Below, piece after piece: positions 7,337-15,100 of a stretch of 35,604 bases of DNA (positions are counted from its first letter, which is position 1; each line of letters begins with the position of its first letter). A program made the position numbers and the translations under genes. A model generated the notes under the pieces. That model ran no database searches, was not told the origin of the DNA, and saw only the letters and a program-made list of their open reading frames with translations. This DNA is from Candidatus Aegiribacteria sp. (GTDB lineage Bacteria > Fermentibacterota > Fermentibacteria > Fermentibacterales > JCC-6). The stretch lies in the NCBI GenBank assembly GCA_030613065.1, contig JAUWMQ010000013.1, positions 1 to 35,604 on the forward strand, written 5' to 3'.

Positions 7337-8305
7337 ATGGCAAATGTAGAGATATATATTCTTAATGTCGGTCAGGCAGACACTTCGATATTAAAGACAC
7401 CTGAAGGCAATGTGATTGTTATCGATGCTGTAAAACCAAGGAAAACCAGAGAATTACTCGACAGGATCATCCCGAATTCAAAGATTGCTTCGGATGGCAA
7501 GAAGATAATTTCTCATCTCATTATTACACATCCACACGAGGATCATTACAGTGGCGTTCAGAGCCTGCTGAACAGATACCATGTAAAGAAAGTCATTCTA
7601 TCTCCTTTCTGGTACGAAACAATAACTAACGTGGGTTATCATAAAATTCTGAACCTGCTTGACTCTTCGGGATCAGACTCATCTTTTCACTTCCTTTCCG
7701 GTTACGAAAGGATTTACCCTGATGGTGGAACCTTTGAATCATTCGGACAAAAACCTCTTCTTGAACTCCTGGGTCCTTCTAATGATATCCTCAAAGAATT
7801 ACACCAGTGCGGAAAGCTCAACACCAATCACCTGTCTGTTATGGCCAGGTTCACATATGACCGATTCAGCATGGTCTTTGCGGGTGATGCGCAGATGGAG
7901 AACTGGGCTCAGTACGACAGTGAAGGAATGCTCGCGAATAAGTGCAAAATCCTGAGAACAGCTCATCACGGAAGCATGAACGGCACCCAGTGGGAAAGGC
8001 TTGAAAAGCTGTCACCCGGTACTGTTATAGTGTCTTCCGATCCGGAGGGGCGTGATAAACTTCCGGATCTGATAGGGGCAGCAATCTTCAGAAAGTACGA
8101 TATGTCCAAATCATCCAGAAAGGTTTTTCTGACCTGTCAAACTGGAACGATCAAAATAGTCGTAAGTAATCCTGCATCGGGAAGATTCAAAACGACATCC
8201 TACCGGGAGGCACCAACAAAGACCGTTCCCTGGGGAGATGATAAACCAGATATCCCGAAAATCGACTGGGAACGGTATATAAAAGATCGTCTCGGAATAG
8301 TGTAA
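7337..8305 (+). CDS. MBL-fold hydrolase, ComEC C-terminal-like
   Basis: 322 residues of metallo-beta-lactamase fold in the ComEC/Rec2 C-terminal-domain branch. It begins VEIYILNVGQADTSIL with a VIVIDA strand, matching the family's 'vgqGds.li....g..ilID' start. The metal-binding motif is THPHEDHYSG (HxHxDH with residues 65, 67, 69, 70), followed by FAGDAQ (Asp ligand) and TAHHGSMNG (last His). In natural-competence ComEC this domain is thought to degrade the non-transported strand; stand-alone relatives occur in many accessory and conflict loci. No membrane segments are present. It lies directly after the small unknown protein. Residues about 270-322 are an extension with no recognised match. 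Confidence 0.85.
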   Translation: MANVEIYILNVGQADTSILKTPEGNVIVIDAVKPRKTRELLDRIIPNSKIASDGKKIISHLIITHPHEDHYSGVQSLLNRYHVKKVILSPFWYETITNVGYHKILNLLDSSGSDSSFHFLSGYERIYPDGGTFESFGQKPLLELLGPSNDILKELHQCGKLNTNHLSVMARFTYDRFSMVFAGDAQMENWAQYDSEGMLANKCKILRTAHHGSMNGTQWERLEKLSPGTVIVSSDPEGRDKLPDLIGAAIFRKYDMSKSSRKVFLTCQTGTIKIVVSNPASGRFKTTSYREAPTKTVPWGDDKPDIPKIDWERYIKDRLGIV

Positions 8306-8589
8306 ATATCCTGAAAAGTATCCGCCTTAACGGGAATTTCAGACGAACCCCGTCATTCCGGTGATTGGCTGCAATGTCCTGTTAAGTGGCCTTGTCTATG
8401 ATCCCCGCATGATTTGGACATACCCTGCCAGATAACCGGCATGCCGGAGCGAGAGTATTCCTCTTGCAAAAGATCGGTCAGGTTCCCAGTACTCGGATGG
8501 GTCACCTGATGGGATTGGAACACTAATAATGCCAAGATCTTCCAACCTTCGGGACAGCTCTCGTTTACAGGAGCCTCGTTAACTGGTTT

Positions 8590-9381
8590 CTAGAGATTCT
8601 TCAATTCCTTTGATATTTTCCTTTTAATTCTCTTGTAAGATGGAGGTGGGCCCGTATTTAGTTTCTTTCTATTGATTAACACAGAATCAGAAATACCCCA
8701 TTTATCAAGAATTTCCTCATCGAAGGTATTTATCTCATTAAACACAACCTTATCACCAAGTTCTAAAGAAGCACGCCTGGCTCTTTCAAATACCATATTG
8801 TAAGCAGGGCACCATCCATTAATGAATCCTGTTACAGTTACCTTGTTTTGCTCTATTGCCGGCTCTTTCCTGGTTTCTATCCATTTTGGTGGAATGGCAT
8901 CATCCGAAAATTGCTTCCACAGTAGAACCCGTCCGAATAAGCCTTCTTTGTCAACTTGAACATATCCCTGTTTTTTGAACCAGGATGCTTTCATAAATAC
9001 TGGTACAGGCAATCCCCAGGCTACTATTCCTTTTGAATTCCTCTTTTTCACGTCCTCTTCCGCTGCAATTATTAAAGCCTTTCCTATCCCCTGTTTCTGA
9101 TAATTCCCAACCCCTTTGTTTTTGTATCCATGAATCCAGATACAAAGAATAAAATACAAGTCGCGGCCTTCAACAAAGGAGTATTCGATCGGGACATATT
9201 GGATCATGCCAACTGGCTTTTCCTCATCGTTTAAGGCCAGTTTAACGCAGAGACCCTTACCTTTCATTTTGCGATACCATTCTTCTTTATGATTTCCAGC
9301 TTCCCTCAGATCATCCGACCAATCTTCGAGACAAACAAAATAATTGCCTTCATACTCTTCTGTTAAATCAATAATTTTCAT
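8590..9381 (-). CDS. GNAT acetyltransferase with C-terminal YoaP domain
   Basis: 263 residues in two parts. Residues 1-150 are a GNAT fold: KPVGMIQYVPIEYS (strand 4), then YQKQGIGKALIIAAEEDV, the Q/RxxGxG/A acetyl-CoA loop, and a KASWFKKQGYVQVD strand 6 region. Residues 180-263 match the YoaP domain, a thioredoxin-like module, with VTVTGFINGWCPAYN and the later GISDSVLINRKKL. The Cys in NGWCPAYN is the only obvious thiol of that half. The substrate of YoaP-type acetyltransferases is unclear to me. An attC-like site lies upstream on the same strand (9436-9498), so this reads as the last gene of the minus-strand cassette run; no attC was found after its stop. Confidence 0.8.
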   Translation of the reverse strand: MKIIDLTEEYEGNYFVCLEDWSDDLREAGNHKEEWYRKMKGKGLCVKLALNDEEKPVGMIQYVPIEYSFVEGRDLYFILCIWIHGYKNKGVGNYQKQGIGKALIIAAEEDVKKRNSKGIVAWGLPVPVFMKASWFKKQGYVQVDKEGLFGRVLLWKQFSDDAIPPKWIETRKEPAIEQNKVTVTGFINGWCPAYNMVFERARRASLELGDKVVFNEINTFDEEILDKWGISDSVLINRKKLNTGPPPSYKRIKRKISKELKNL

Positions 9382-9435
9382 GACCTGCCCTCATTCATCA
9401 TCCGGTTTCTTGATATTGTTTCAGTTAATGGTTTC

Positions 9436-9498
9436 TAATAACCTATCGCAAATTGTTCAGGCACACAGTATCGGAGCTATTTACGATTCTGTTCATTA
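9436..9498 (-). other. Integron attC-like site on the minus strand
   Basis: Read on the minus strand, TAATGAAC...AATCGTAAAT on the left pairs with ATTTGCGATAGGTTATTA on the right with few mismatches. The right core is GTTATTA, one base from RRY consensus. Length is 63 bp. It starts four bases after the TfoX-like stop and lies before the GNAT gene, the expected cassette spacing. Confidence 0.6.
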
Positions 9499-9501
9499 CT
9501 T

Positions 9502-9849
9502 TTATATGATTTTGCCACTCTTCTTTTTCAGTTTTTTCTTTGGTTTAGCCTCTGGCAGTTCTCTTTCCGTTATTGTTATTAAGTTACTAAGCCAATCTTT
9601 GTCTTCGATTTGCTCCTCAATGAGAAAAGATGGTTTAGCTCCCGGATAGGGAAATGCTTCAACAACATTACCAATAAATGATTTTCCTGCTTTTGTTGGT
9701 TTTACAAACAATTGGTTATCGCATATAAGCGCTACGACTTTACCTTCGCAATAAAGCGCATATTCTCCAAACATTTTTCTGTATGTGATTTCACCAGCGT
9801 TTTCTATTTGATCAACTACGAATTCGACAAAGTCTAAATCAGATGCCAT
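9502..9849 (-). CDS. TfoX/Sxy N-terminal-domain protein
   Basis: 115 residues matching the TfoX N-terminal domain: FVEFVVDQIENAGEITYRKM followed by FGEYALYCEGKVVALICDN, then LFVKPTKAG and the YPGAKPSFLIEEQIED segment. Full-length TfoX/Sxy regulates competence with CRP in gamma-proteobacteria and has a second domain; single-domain versions like this are widespread, are common integron-cassette genes, and have no settled function. The C-terminus is a lysine-rich tail (residues 101-112). An attC-like site lies on each side, so the gene is a single-gene cassette on the minus strand. ATCCTCCTC on the plus strand gives a good GAGGAGGAT ribosome-binding site ahead of the ATG. Confidence 0.85.
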   Translation of the reverse strand: MASDLDFVEFVVDQIENAGEITYRKMFGEYALYCEGKVVALICDNQLFVKPTKAGKSFIGNVVEAFPYPGAKPSFLIEEQIEDKDWLSNLITITERELPEAKPKKKLKKKSGKII

Positions 9850-9884
9850 TTATCCTCCTCTCCCAGGGTTACTGACCGTTTTAC

Positions 9885-9959
9885 ACATAATGTTTCGAAT
9901 GAGCTGCCCTGCATTATCCTGCGTCAGTTGAGCCGGTAAGCTCTTTTCGTTTATTATGT
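9885..9959 (-). other. Integron attC-like site on the minus strand, degenerate core
   Basis: On the minus strand the ends ACATAAT and ATTATGT are exact complements. CGAAAAGAGCT on the left pairs with AGCTCATTCG on the right with one extra base, the extrahelical position. The right core lacks the GTT triplet (ATTATGT), so the site is probably mutated or inactive. It contains the radical-SAM stop codon and precedes the TfoX gene. Confidence 0.55.
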
Positions 9960-11036
9960 TGTATTCCATTCCTTCTCGCAGTGTCTTCCCCGGTAAAGAG
10001 AAAGCAGACCTTCTTTGCTGGAGTATACTCTTTGACCGTTCGGATTGCCGTACTGCCTGCTGAGTTCCGCAGGTGACTCATGCGCAAGAGACTTCAATCC
10101 CTGGGTTTCGTCGCTCTCGAACCGATGAATGATTGTTTCCACACTGTCTCGCTTGAGATTCCCAAGGCACCACCAGTCCTCAAGTGTTCCAGTATTCGCG
10201 AATACGTTCCAATTGCTGCACACGAGGAACCAGAGAACATCGGGCAGAGTACTTTCGGTTTTCATATATCCGGTATTGACAATATCGGAGAACAGGGCTT
10301 CCTCGCTTTGCCATAGCACATCCCTTGAGAAATGTTTTCTTGTTGCCTCCAGAATGACCTCCGGTAAATCAGTCACCTGTTCGATCGTGGGTCTGAGATC
10401 TTCAATTTTCCGAGCTTCATGATCCGGCCCCGGCAGATGAATGAATAACTGAAACTCATCACCAAGTTCTCGAACCCGTTCCCGCAGCCTGAGTTTATCG
10501 GCTAGTGCCAGTAACCCGTTCAATTCAGGCAGGAGTTTTGTGGTCAAGAAGATCTGCCACCGCGGCTTCATACCAGCGTCGAGCAATCGCTCGCTGGCAA
10601 TAAGAGCATCATCAAAAGCTCCCCTGCGGCGATGAAACCAGTCGTTCGTTTCCCGTAACCCGAAAAGTGATATCTGGCAAGTATCGGGTCCGACAGATTT
10701 GGCCCACCGGGCATAGGAATTATCCCTTGCAAGTCGCCAGATGCTGAGTAGTTCATATCTATCAGGTTTTCCGTCTCCCAGTTCTGCTTCAAGATCGTAG
10801 AGTTTTCGATAGTCGTCACGCAAGTCTGGTTCGCGAAACGATGTTGCGCCCGATAATCTCTTGATGGGAGTATTCCCTCTGGTAATGAGATCACGGAATA
10901 GAGAGGTACCCCAGCGAACGGCTTGTTCAGAAAGAGTACTGCTGTTAGCGGGTCCGAGCCAGCAATGCCGGCATTGATTCGGACAGCCCTGCATGTCGAA
11001 AGCTAAGCCAATTTGATTTCTGTCAATTCTCGGCAT
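9954..11036 (-). CDS. Radical SAM enzyme
   Basis: 360 residues. Residues 1-40 contain GLAFDMQGCPNQCRHCWLGP, the CxxxCxxC cluster-binding motif of radical SAM enzymes (Cys 18, 22, 25) followed by the usual aromatic-rich loop. Later strands show QISLFGLRETNDWFHRRRG, a pattern shared with SPASM/elongator-type substrate barrels, and a GMKPRWQIFLTTKLLPEL helix-strand. Additional Cys in the C-terminal half (VCSNWNV, WWCLGN) could bind an auxiliary cluster but no full SPASM pattern is visible. Substrate unknown. It sits in the minus-strand cassette run between decayed attC-like sites, which is unusual cargo for an integron. The start at ATG 11034-11036 lies directly before the conserved region. Confidence 0.8.
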   Translation of the reverse strand: MPRIDRNQIGLAFDMQGCPNQCRHCWLGPANSSTLSEQAVRWGTSLFRDLITRGNTPIKRLSGATSFREPDLRDDYRKLYDLEAELGDGKPDRYELLSIWRLARDNSYARWAKSVGPDTCQISLFGLRETNDWFHRRRGAFDDALIASERLLDAGMKPRWQIFLTTKLLPELNGLLALADKLRLRERVRELGDEFQLFIHLPGPDHEARKIEDLRPTIEQVTDLPEVILEATRKHFSRDVLWQSEEALFSDIVNTGYMKTESTLPDVLWFLVCSNWNVFANTGTLEDWWCLGNLKRDSVETIIHRFESDETQGLKSLAHESPAELSRQYGNPNGQRVYSSKEGLLSLYRGRHCEKEWNTT

Positions 11037-11086
11037 CAGATTTCCGCTTTATTCCTTCCGATAGAAAAAGCCTCAAATCAGAAGAC

Positions 11087-11159
11087 ATCGATACCATTGA
11101 TATTCTGCACAATGACTGATGTGCCGCTGCACTTAATTGCTTCATTTCACTGGTTATTT
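11087..11159 (-). other. Possible decayed attC between methyltransferase and radical SAM genes
   Basis: On the minus strand AAATAAC, containing the methyltransferase stop, would be the left core, as ACATAAC is at 3705. CCAGTGAAAT and ATATCAATGG pair imperfectly. The expected right core is replaced by GGTATCGAT. Spacing fits a cassette junction, but the match is weak. Confidence 0.3.
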
Positions 11160-11921
11160 GGATTTGCATGCAGTAGCAACCAGATGGTGCGCCTTTTCGT
11201 CATAAGGGGTTCCTTTCATGCTGCCATAAATCTGGATATTGACAAATCCTGCATCCGAGAGCAAATGGATCATTTCTTCTTCGCTGTAGAGTCTGAGACC
11301 ATACTCAAAAGTCTGCCGGTCGTTGCCCTCCAGCAATGTCCATCTAATAGTTGCCCAGCTCCAGTCTTCTTCAACTGTGTATTCCTCGAGCCTGACCACT
11401 CCATCTTTTTCCCACCAGTCACGCTGTTCTCTGGAGTTCATATTACGTCTGACAATCTCTCGTCCCATAACCGAGATGAGTATTTTCCCCCCGGGCAGAA
11501 GGGAATCGAAGCAGTTCCTGATTACTCTCTCATCATCCCTGCGTTCCTTGAAGTAACCGAAGGAGTTGTAGAGCAGAACGACATTGTTATAAGATTCAGG
11601 TTCTCTGAATTCGCGCATGTCGGCACAGATGAACCGAACGGTTTTACCGGCTTTGCTGGTATTTGCATCAGCTTCCTCGATGAAATCCGGATTCAGATCC
11701 ACAGCAGTCACATCGAAACCATGTTCTGCAAACACAAGGGAGTGTCTGCCAAATCCGCAGGCGAGATCAAGAACAGATTCGCCTGCTTTCATGCCGAGCA
11801 GTTTCACGATGTTGCTGACAGCGGTTCCAGACATCTCGATGCGACGATCGCTCCAGATGAATGAGCGATTTGCTTCCCAGTAGACCCGGTCAGCGAACCA
11901 CTCAACTGAGTTCGTAAGCAT
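11154..11921 (-). CDS. Class I SAM-dependent methyltransferase
   Basis: 255 residues. Motif I is VLDLACGFGRHSLVFAEHG, followed by VTAVDLNPDFIEEA (acidic end of strand 2), ADMREF (motif II) and LLYNSFGYF and LLPGGKILISV (motifs III and post-III). The N-terminus with VYWEANRSFIWSDRR and the C-terminus with YSEEEMIHLLSDAGFVNIQIYG fit the small-molecule methyltransferases of the Methyltransf_25/11 type. The substrate is not predictable. The start at 11921 is supported by an AAGGAGGGG ribosome-binding site. A clear attC lies just upstream on the same strand, so it is a cassette gene. Confidence 0.82.
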   Translation of the reverse strand: MLTNSVEWFADRVYWEANRSFIWSDRRIEMSGTAVSNIVKLLGMKAGESVLDLACGFGRHSLVFAEHGFDVTAVDLNPDFIEEADANTSKAGKTVRFICADMREFREPESYNNVVLLYNSFGYFKERRDDERVIRNCFDSLLPGGKILISVMGREIVRRNMNSREQRDWWEKDGVVRLEEYTVEEDWSWATIRWTLLEGNDRQTFEYGLRLYSEEEMIHLLSDAGFVNIQIYGSMKGTPYDEKAHHLVATACKSK

Positions 11922-11936
11922 TCATCCCCTCCTTGT

Positions 11937-12000
11937 TCATAACGTTAAAACTGAGGATTTGCCGCGCCTGGCGGCAATATCTTCACTCGCCTTGTTATGC
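11937..12000 (-). other. Integron attC site on the minus strand
   Basis: On the minus strand the left core is GCATAAC (12000-11994) and the right core GTTATGA (11943-11937). The inner arms GAAGATATTGCCGC and GCGGCAAATCCTC pair with one extra A, and the apical GCCGC/GCGGC stem closes on a short loop. Length is 64 bp. The VF530 stop codon abuts its left end, as in a normal cassette. Confidence 0.8.
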
Positions 12001-12001
12001 A

Positions 12002-12235
12002 TCATTTCCGGCGCACATTCTTCTGAGTATTGATGTACAGGTCCTCAATCTTCTGCCTTGCCCAGGGGGTCTTTCGCAAGAATATCAGGCTGGATTTCAC
12101 TGACGGATCGTTCCTGAAACAGCGGATGTTGATACGCTTGCCCAATCCGCTCCAGCCATAATGCTCAACCAGGCTATTCACGATCTGCTCCAGAGTAATA
12201 CCGTGCAATGGGTTATTGACTTGTCGCTCACTCAT
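12002..12235 (-). CDS. VF530-family (DUF2132) small protein
   Basis: 77 residues matching the VF530/DUF2132 family: [22 protein letters not shown], then [20 protein letters not shown] and [16 protein letters not shown]. Family members are about 70-80 residues, first seen in Vibrio, and are often called DNA-binding, though the function is not settled. They are frequent integron-cassette genes. The stop abuts the attC at 11937-12000. Its start ATG overlaps by TGA with the end of an upstream minus-strand open frame, suggesting coupling to a gene now lost. Confidence 0.85.
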   Translation of the reverse strand: MSERQVNNPLHGITLEQIVNSLVEHYGWSGLGKRINIRCFRNDPSVKSSLIFLRKTPWARQKIEDLYINTQKNVRRK

Positions 12236-12354
12236 AGACTGGCTTTATCCTTCTCTCGTGAATTGTATTTACGCACAACAGGTACCTCTACTGGTGTATT
12301 CTCCACTTGATCTGCCAATCCCCATTTCAATACTGCATTCAGTTCCTGATAGTT
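12232..12354 (-). pseudogene. Possible 3' end of a lost gene upstream of VF530
   Basis: A 40-codon open stretch without a start codon ends in a TGA that overlaps the VF530 ATG in the arrangement ATGA. Its product ends [20 protein letters not shown], a composition like real protein. I cannot assign a family. It may be the tail of a gene truncated by rearrangement at the right border of the minus-strand cassettes. Confidence 0.3.
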
Positions 12355-12448
12355 TCAACTCATAATGGTAACGATGTATCGATAACGGTTCTGCATCGAA
12401 CAATGCAAAACCCTTCTGGACTCTGAGCCTGAGAATCTGTGATCCGGG

Positions 12449-12913
12449 CTAAAGGGTCCAGTTGAACGGCACCATTCCGAGATAGAACCTGTTTATTACG
12501 ATATCACAGCTTTCCGCTGTAGTAAGATTCAATGTGGTAATCTCATCAATGGAGGATGCCGGGATTTCATATCCTCGAAGATTCTGTGCGTTGAGGATAT
12601 TCCAAGTAATCGATGAATTGTCAGGGCTCACTGCATCAGGCGCCGGAAACATCTCTGTAAAAGTGCCGGAGGAAAGCTCGACAGTGAATTCTGCATCATG
12701 GAAATCGGAACCATAGAAGTAAACAACAGGAGCTCTGTCATTCATGGACGGATCGTTTTTGGACTGCGGGTTACCGTATTGCCAGGGCACACTCTCAACA
12801 AGCAACCCTTCTGAGATAGTAACAACGCCCCACTCGTGAATTATCACACTGTTCCAATCATCCGGTAAGGCAACCGTATCGACAAGTGCCGCGGCAAACA
12901 CCAATGGTATCAT
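12449..12913 (-). CDS. Short secreted protein, possibly truncated
   Basis: 154 residues with a short N-terminal hydrophobic segment (MIPLVFAAALVDTVA) that looks like a signal peptide. The mature part has IIHEWGVVTISEG and later DRAPVVYFYGSDFHDAEFTV, a combination I recall from large secreted hypothetical proteins that open with 'HEWGTFT' and 'RaPVIYFy'. Those relatives are much longer (400-700 residues), so this could be only the N-terminal part of an ancestral gene. The C-terminus ends in FYLGMVPFNWTL at a plain stop. An AAAGGTG ribosome-binding site precedes the ATG. Role unknown; expected outside the cytoplasmic membrane. Confidence 0.55.
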   Translation of the reverse strand: MIPLVFAAALVDTVALPDDWNSVIIHEWGVVTISEGLLVESVPWQYGNPQSKNDPSMNDRAPVVYFYGSDFHDAEFTVELSSGTFTEMFPAPDAVSPDNSSITWNILNAQNLRGYEIPASSIDEITTLNLTTAESCDIVINRFYLGMVPFNWTL

Positions 12914-13100
12914 GATAGCACCTTTCAGAGCAAAGCTTCACTTAAAGTTATCAGTCCCACTAAGCGATTATCTTAATATTCATCACTCCTTGCCAATCGT
13001 GAGTACCTATAACCTCCAGATACCGGTTTGAAGAAGCACCCATCCGTACGGTTCGGGGCTGTTCCCGGAAGATTCATTTGCATCGATCAAACCCCAACCA

Positions 13101-14045
13101 TCAATCAACCATGCCGGGGGTCATCTGCCGGATATCAGAAACGCGGTTTGTTCGAGTATCAACATAAACGCGGAAATCGAACTCAGGGAAAACCGCATCG
13201 TAACCTCCCTCGGATTCAATCCATTCGGAAAAGTCGCTATAGGACTCTATTCCAACCAGGAAAGGTATGACATTCGGGGAAGCCACCACATCGAAGAAAA
13301 TCCCGTTTTCGAATGAACCCGGAATACCCTTAATTCTGTAATTGTAGTACCTGTCCTCCGGCAGGATCATCCAGGAACTGCCGTCATGGTACAGGACAAT
13401 ATTGTTTGAGCGTCCCTCCGCTTCGGTCATATAAGAGTAGTTTAACCAGGGTATATTCCCAATATCACCATGCCTCCACATGTCTGTGACAGAGTCAGAT
13501 CTACCTACGCTCTCTATTAACAGATAATCCCCTTCGATCCAGTCCGAGCAGCCCCATACATCCGAAGCAGTGGTGCAGTATTTCAAGCCGGTTTCCAGGT
13601 CAATCACGTAAACCGGTCCTCTGCTTGTACCGGTACCATCGCCTCCCACAGCAAAGTACCTCCTGGAGGGACTGACCTGACTGATACATACGGCGTTATA
13701 AAATACCTCATAATTCAGACCCCATTCGCCTGTAAAAACGTATGCAAAGTCATACCGTTGTTCACGATATTCAAGACAGGCAACTGTAATCCCATTGCAT
13801 CTGTATATGATCTCAGATCCGCTGTAGTTCTCCATGCGGTGTGCCTCTTCAGTGGTTAATCCGGGTATGCTGGATGCGGAGGAGTAAGGCTGAGTAATAC
13901 TAACATCAAGCTGGTAAGAATCTGGAATAGGAGGAATATCTCCGGGTATTCCCGCATACTGTGCCGATGCGGGAAAGGCTGCCATCAACACTGACAGGAG
14001 AGTTGGCAATAGCATAGTTCTCTTTATCGAAACTACCATAATCAA
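13101..14045 (-). CDS. Secreted protein of unknown function, third gene of an operon
   Basis: About 314 residues with a signal peptide (KRTMLLPTLLSVLMAAFPASA, cleaved near residue 28). The mature protein is rich in Tyr, Gly and Ser and alternates short strands, for example YAFVYFTGE-like and SPSRRYFAVGGDGTG with GPVYVIDLETGLKYC, which suggests a beta-propeller. No family recognised. The first ATG overlaps the stop of the upstream gene by four bases (ATGA); a second ATG two codons on is equally possible. Because its two upstream neighbours look cytoplasmic, the coupling to an exported protein is odd. Confidence 0.65.
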   Translation of the reverse strand: MIMVVSIKRTMLLPTLLSVLMAAFPASAQYAGIPGDIPPIPDSYQLDVSITQPYSSASSIPGLTTEEAHRMENYSGSEIIYRCNGITVACLEYREQRYDFAYVFTGEWGLNYEVFYNAVCISQVSPSRRYFAVGGDGTGTSRGPVYVIDLETGLKYCTTASDVWGCSDWIEGDYLLIESVGRSDSVTDMWRHGDIGNIPWLNYSYMTEAEGRSNNIVLYHDGSSWMILPEDRYYNYRIKGIPGSFENGIFFDVVASPNVIPFLVGIESYSDFSEWIESEGGYDAVFPEFDFRVYVDTRTNRVSDIRQMTPGMVD

Positions 14046-15100
14046 TCCCTCTCTATTACTGGCCTTTGAGGATCATTCAAAAGGTCAAGGGTTTCATGAA
14101 CCGGGTATTGATTTCTCCATAACCTGATGTGGGCCTGTGTCGTATCCGGCTTCGGAACCGGTTCATCCTTCACATAAGGATCGTAGAATTTTTCCTTCAG
14201 GAGATCCCGCCAGCCCTCAGCGCTGTTAACTTCGTATGCCTCCCTTTTCCCGGCAGGCACTTTTGGCCAGAAAACGTTATTCCAGAATAGAAGGTACCTT
14301 GGATCGGCAAAAACTTCATCCCAGGTAATGCCCATGAATTCCGGCATGAACCTGTGGCTGCTTCTGAGTTTCGCCACATTATCATCCGTGGGTCCGAACG
14401 CCTCTATCGCCTGAGCGCAGGCGGGCAGAAGACCGATAACCTCAATGAAGAGGGCATCCCATTCGTGTTCAACATTTGAAAGTTCTGCCATGAGCGTGAC
14501 CTGGAATTCAAGATCGGCAATGCTTTCAACCTCCGCAAAAGTCTTCATTGCAAGTTGCTGCTGAAAGTCAACAGTCGGTGAATGGATCTCTTCGGCCTGA
14601 GCAAGAGTCTCCTTTGCAGATTCAAGAAGCGGTTCCCTGCTCATCTCAAAAAGGACACCGTCTTCAACCAGCAGAGTATTGAAGTGAACGGCGTTCTCGG
14701 CCTGTTCTTCAAGTTCGAATATCCTGCTGTAATACCTGCCCTGCTTCTCTTTCGTCATGGAATCCATGGAATCGTAGGCCATATGATAACCTGCTGCCGC
14801 AATACTTGCGGGCGGAATTCCTTCGTCCGAGGCGGAATTTCCCTCGGTAGTACTTGAAGCCCGTTCCGCGGGCGGAAGTGCGGGTTCGGCAGCAAGTTCT
14901 CCTATAAGAGTGGCGACTTCACCGAACTCCGGGTCCATGCTGATGCACATCATGTCCGCACCATCTTCAGCTTTTGCATAAAGGGATTCAACGAGTTCCT
15001 TCGACCGTGCCAGCTTTTCGTTTTCAGGGCCAAGGCTGGAAGTGTAATTGGTCACGGAGAAGCGGAAACCGTCCAGAATCTGCTTAACTGTGGCGTCCAT
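14042..15100 (-). CDS. Protein of unknown function, second gene of the operon
   Basis: 352 residues from the ATG at 15100, chosen because GGAGG sits eight bases upstream; an ATG 45 bases earlier has no such site. The protein is acidic and mostly helical, with a Glu/Ala/Ser-rich low-complexity stretch near residues 70-100 and a helical middle (residues 115-260). The C-terminal part contains MPEFMGITWDEVFADPRYLLF and a WRDLLKEKFYDPYVKDEP motif. No signal peptide, membrane segment or catalytic motif is apparent, and I recognise no family. It overlaps the upstream gene by 17 bases and the downstream one by four, so the three are translated as a unit. Confidence 0.65.
   Translation of the reverse strand: MDATVKQILDGFRFSVTNYTSSLGPENEKLARSKELVESLYAKAEDGADMMCISMDPEFGEVATLIGELAAEPALPPAERASSTTEGNSASDEGIPPASIAAAGYHMAYDSMDSMTKEKQGRYYSRIFELEEQAENAVHFNTLLVEDGVLFEMSREPLLESAKETLAQAEEIHSPTVDFQQQLAMKTFAEVESIADLEFQVTLMAELSNVEHEWDALFIEVIGLLPACAQAIEAFGPTDDNVAKLRSSHRFMPEFMGITWDEVFADPRYLLFWNNVFWPKVPAGKREAYEVNSAEGWRDLLKEKFYDPYVKDEPVPKPDTTQAHIRLWRNQYPVHETLDLLNDPQRPVIERD

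Noticed and set aside
8540-8595. attC after the GNAT-YoaP gene
   Set aside because: AGTTAAC could be a left core, but no matching inner arms or right core were found.
11013-11864. Long plus-strand open frame of 283 codons
   Set aside because: It is antisense to the well-supported methyltransferase gene and has no family match.
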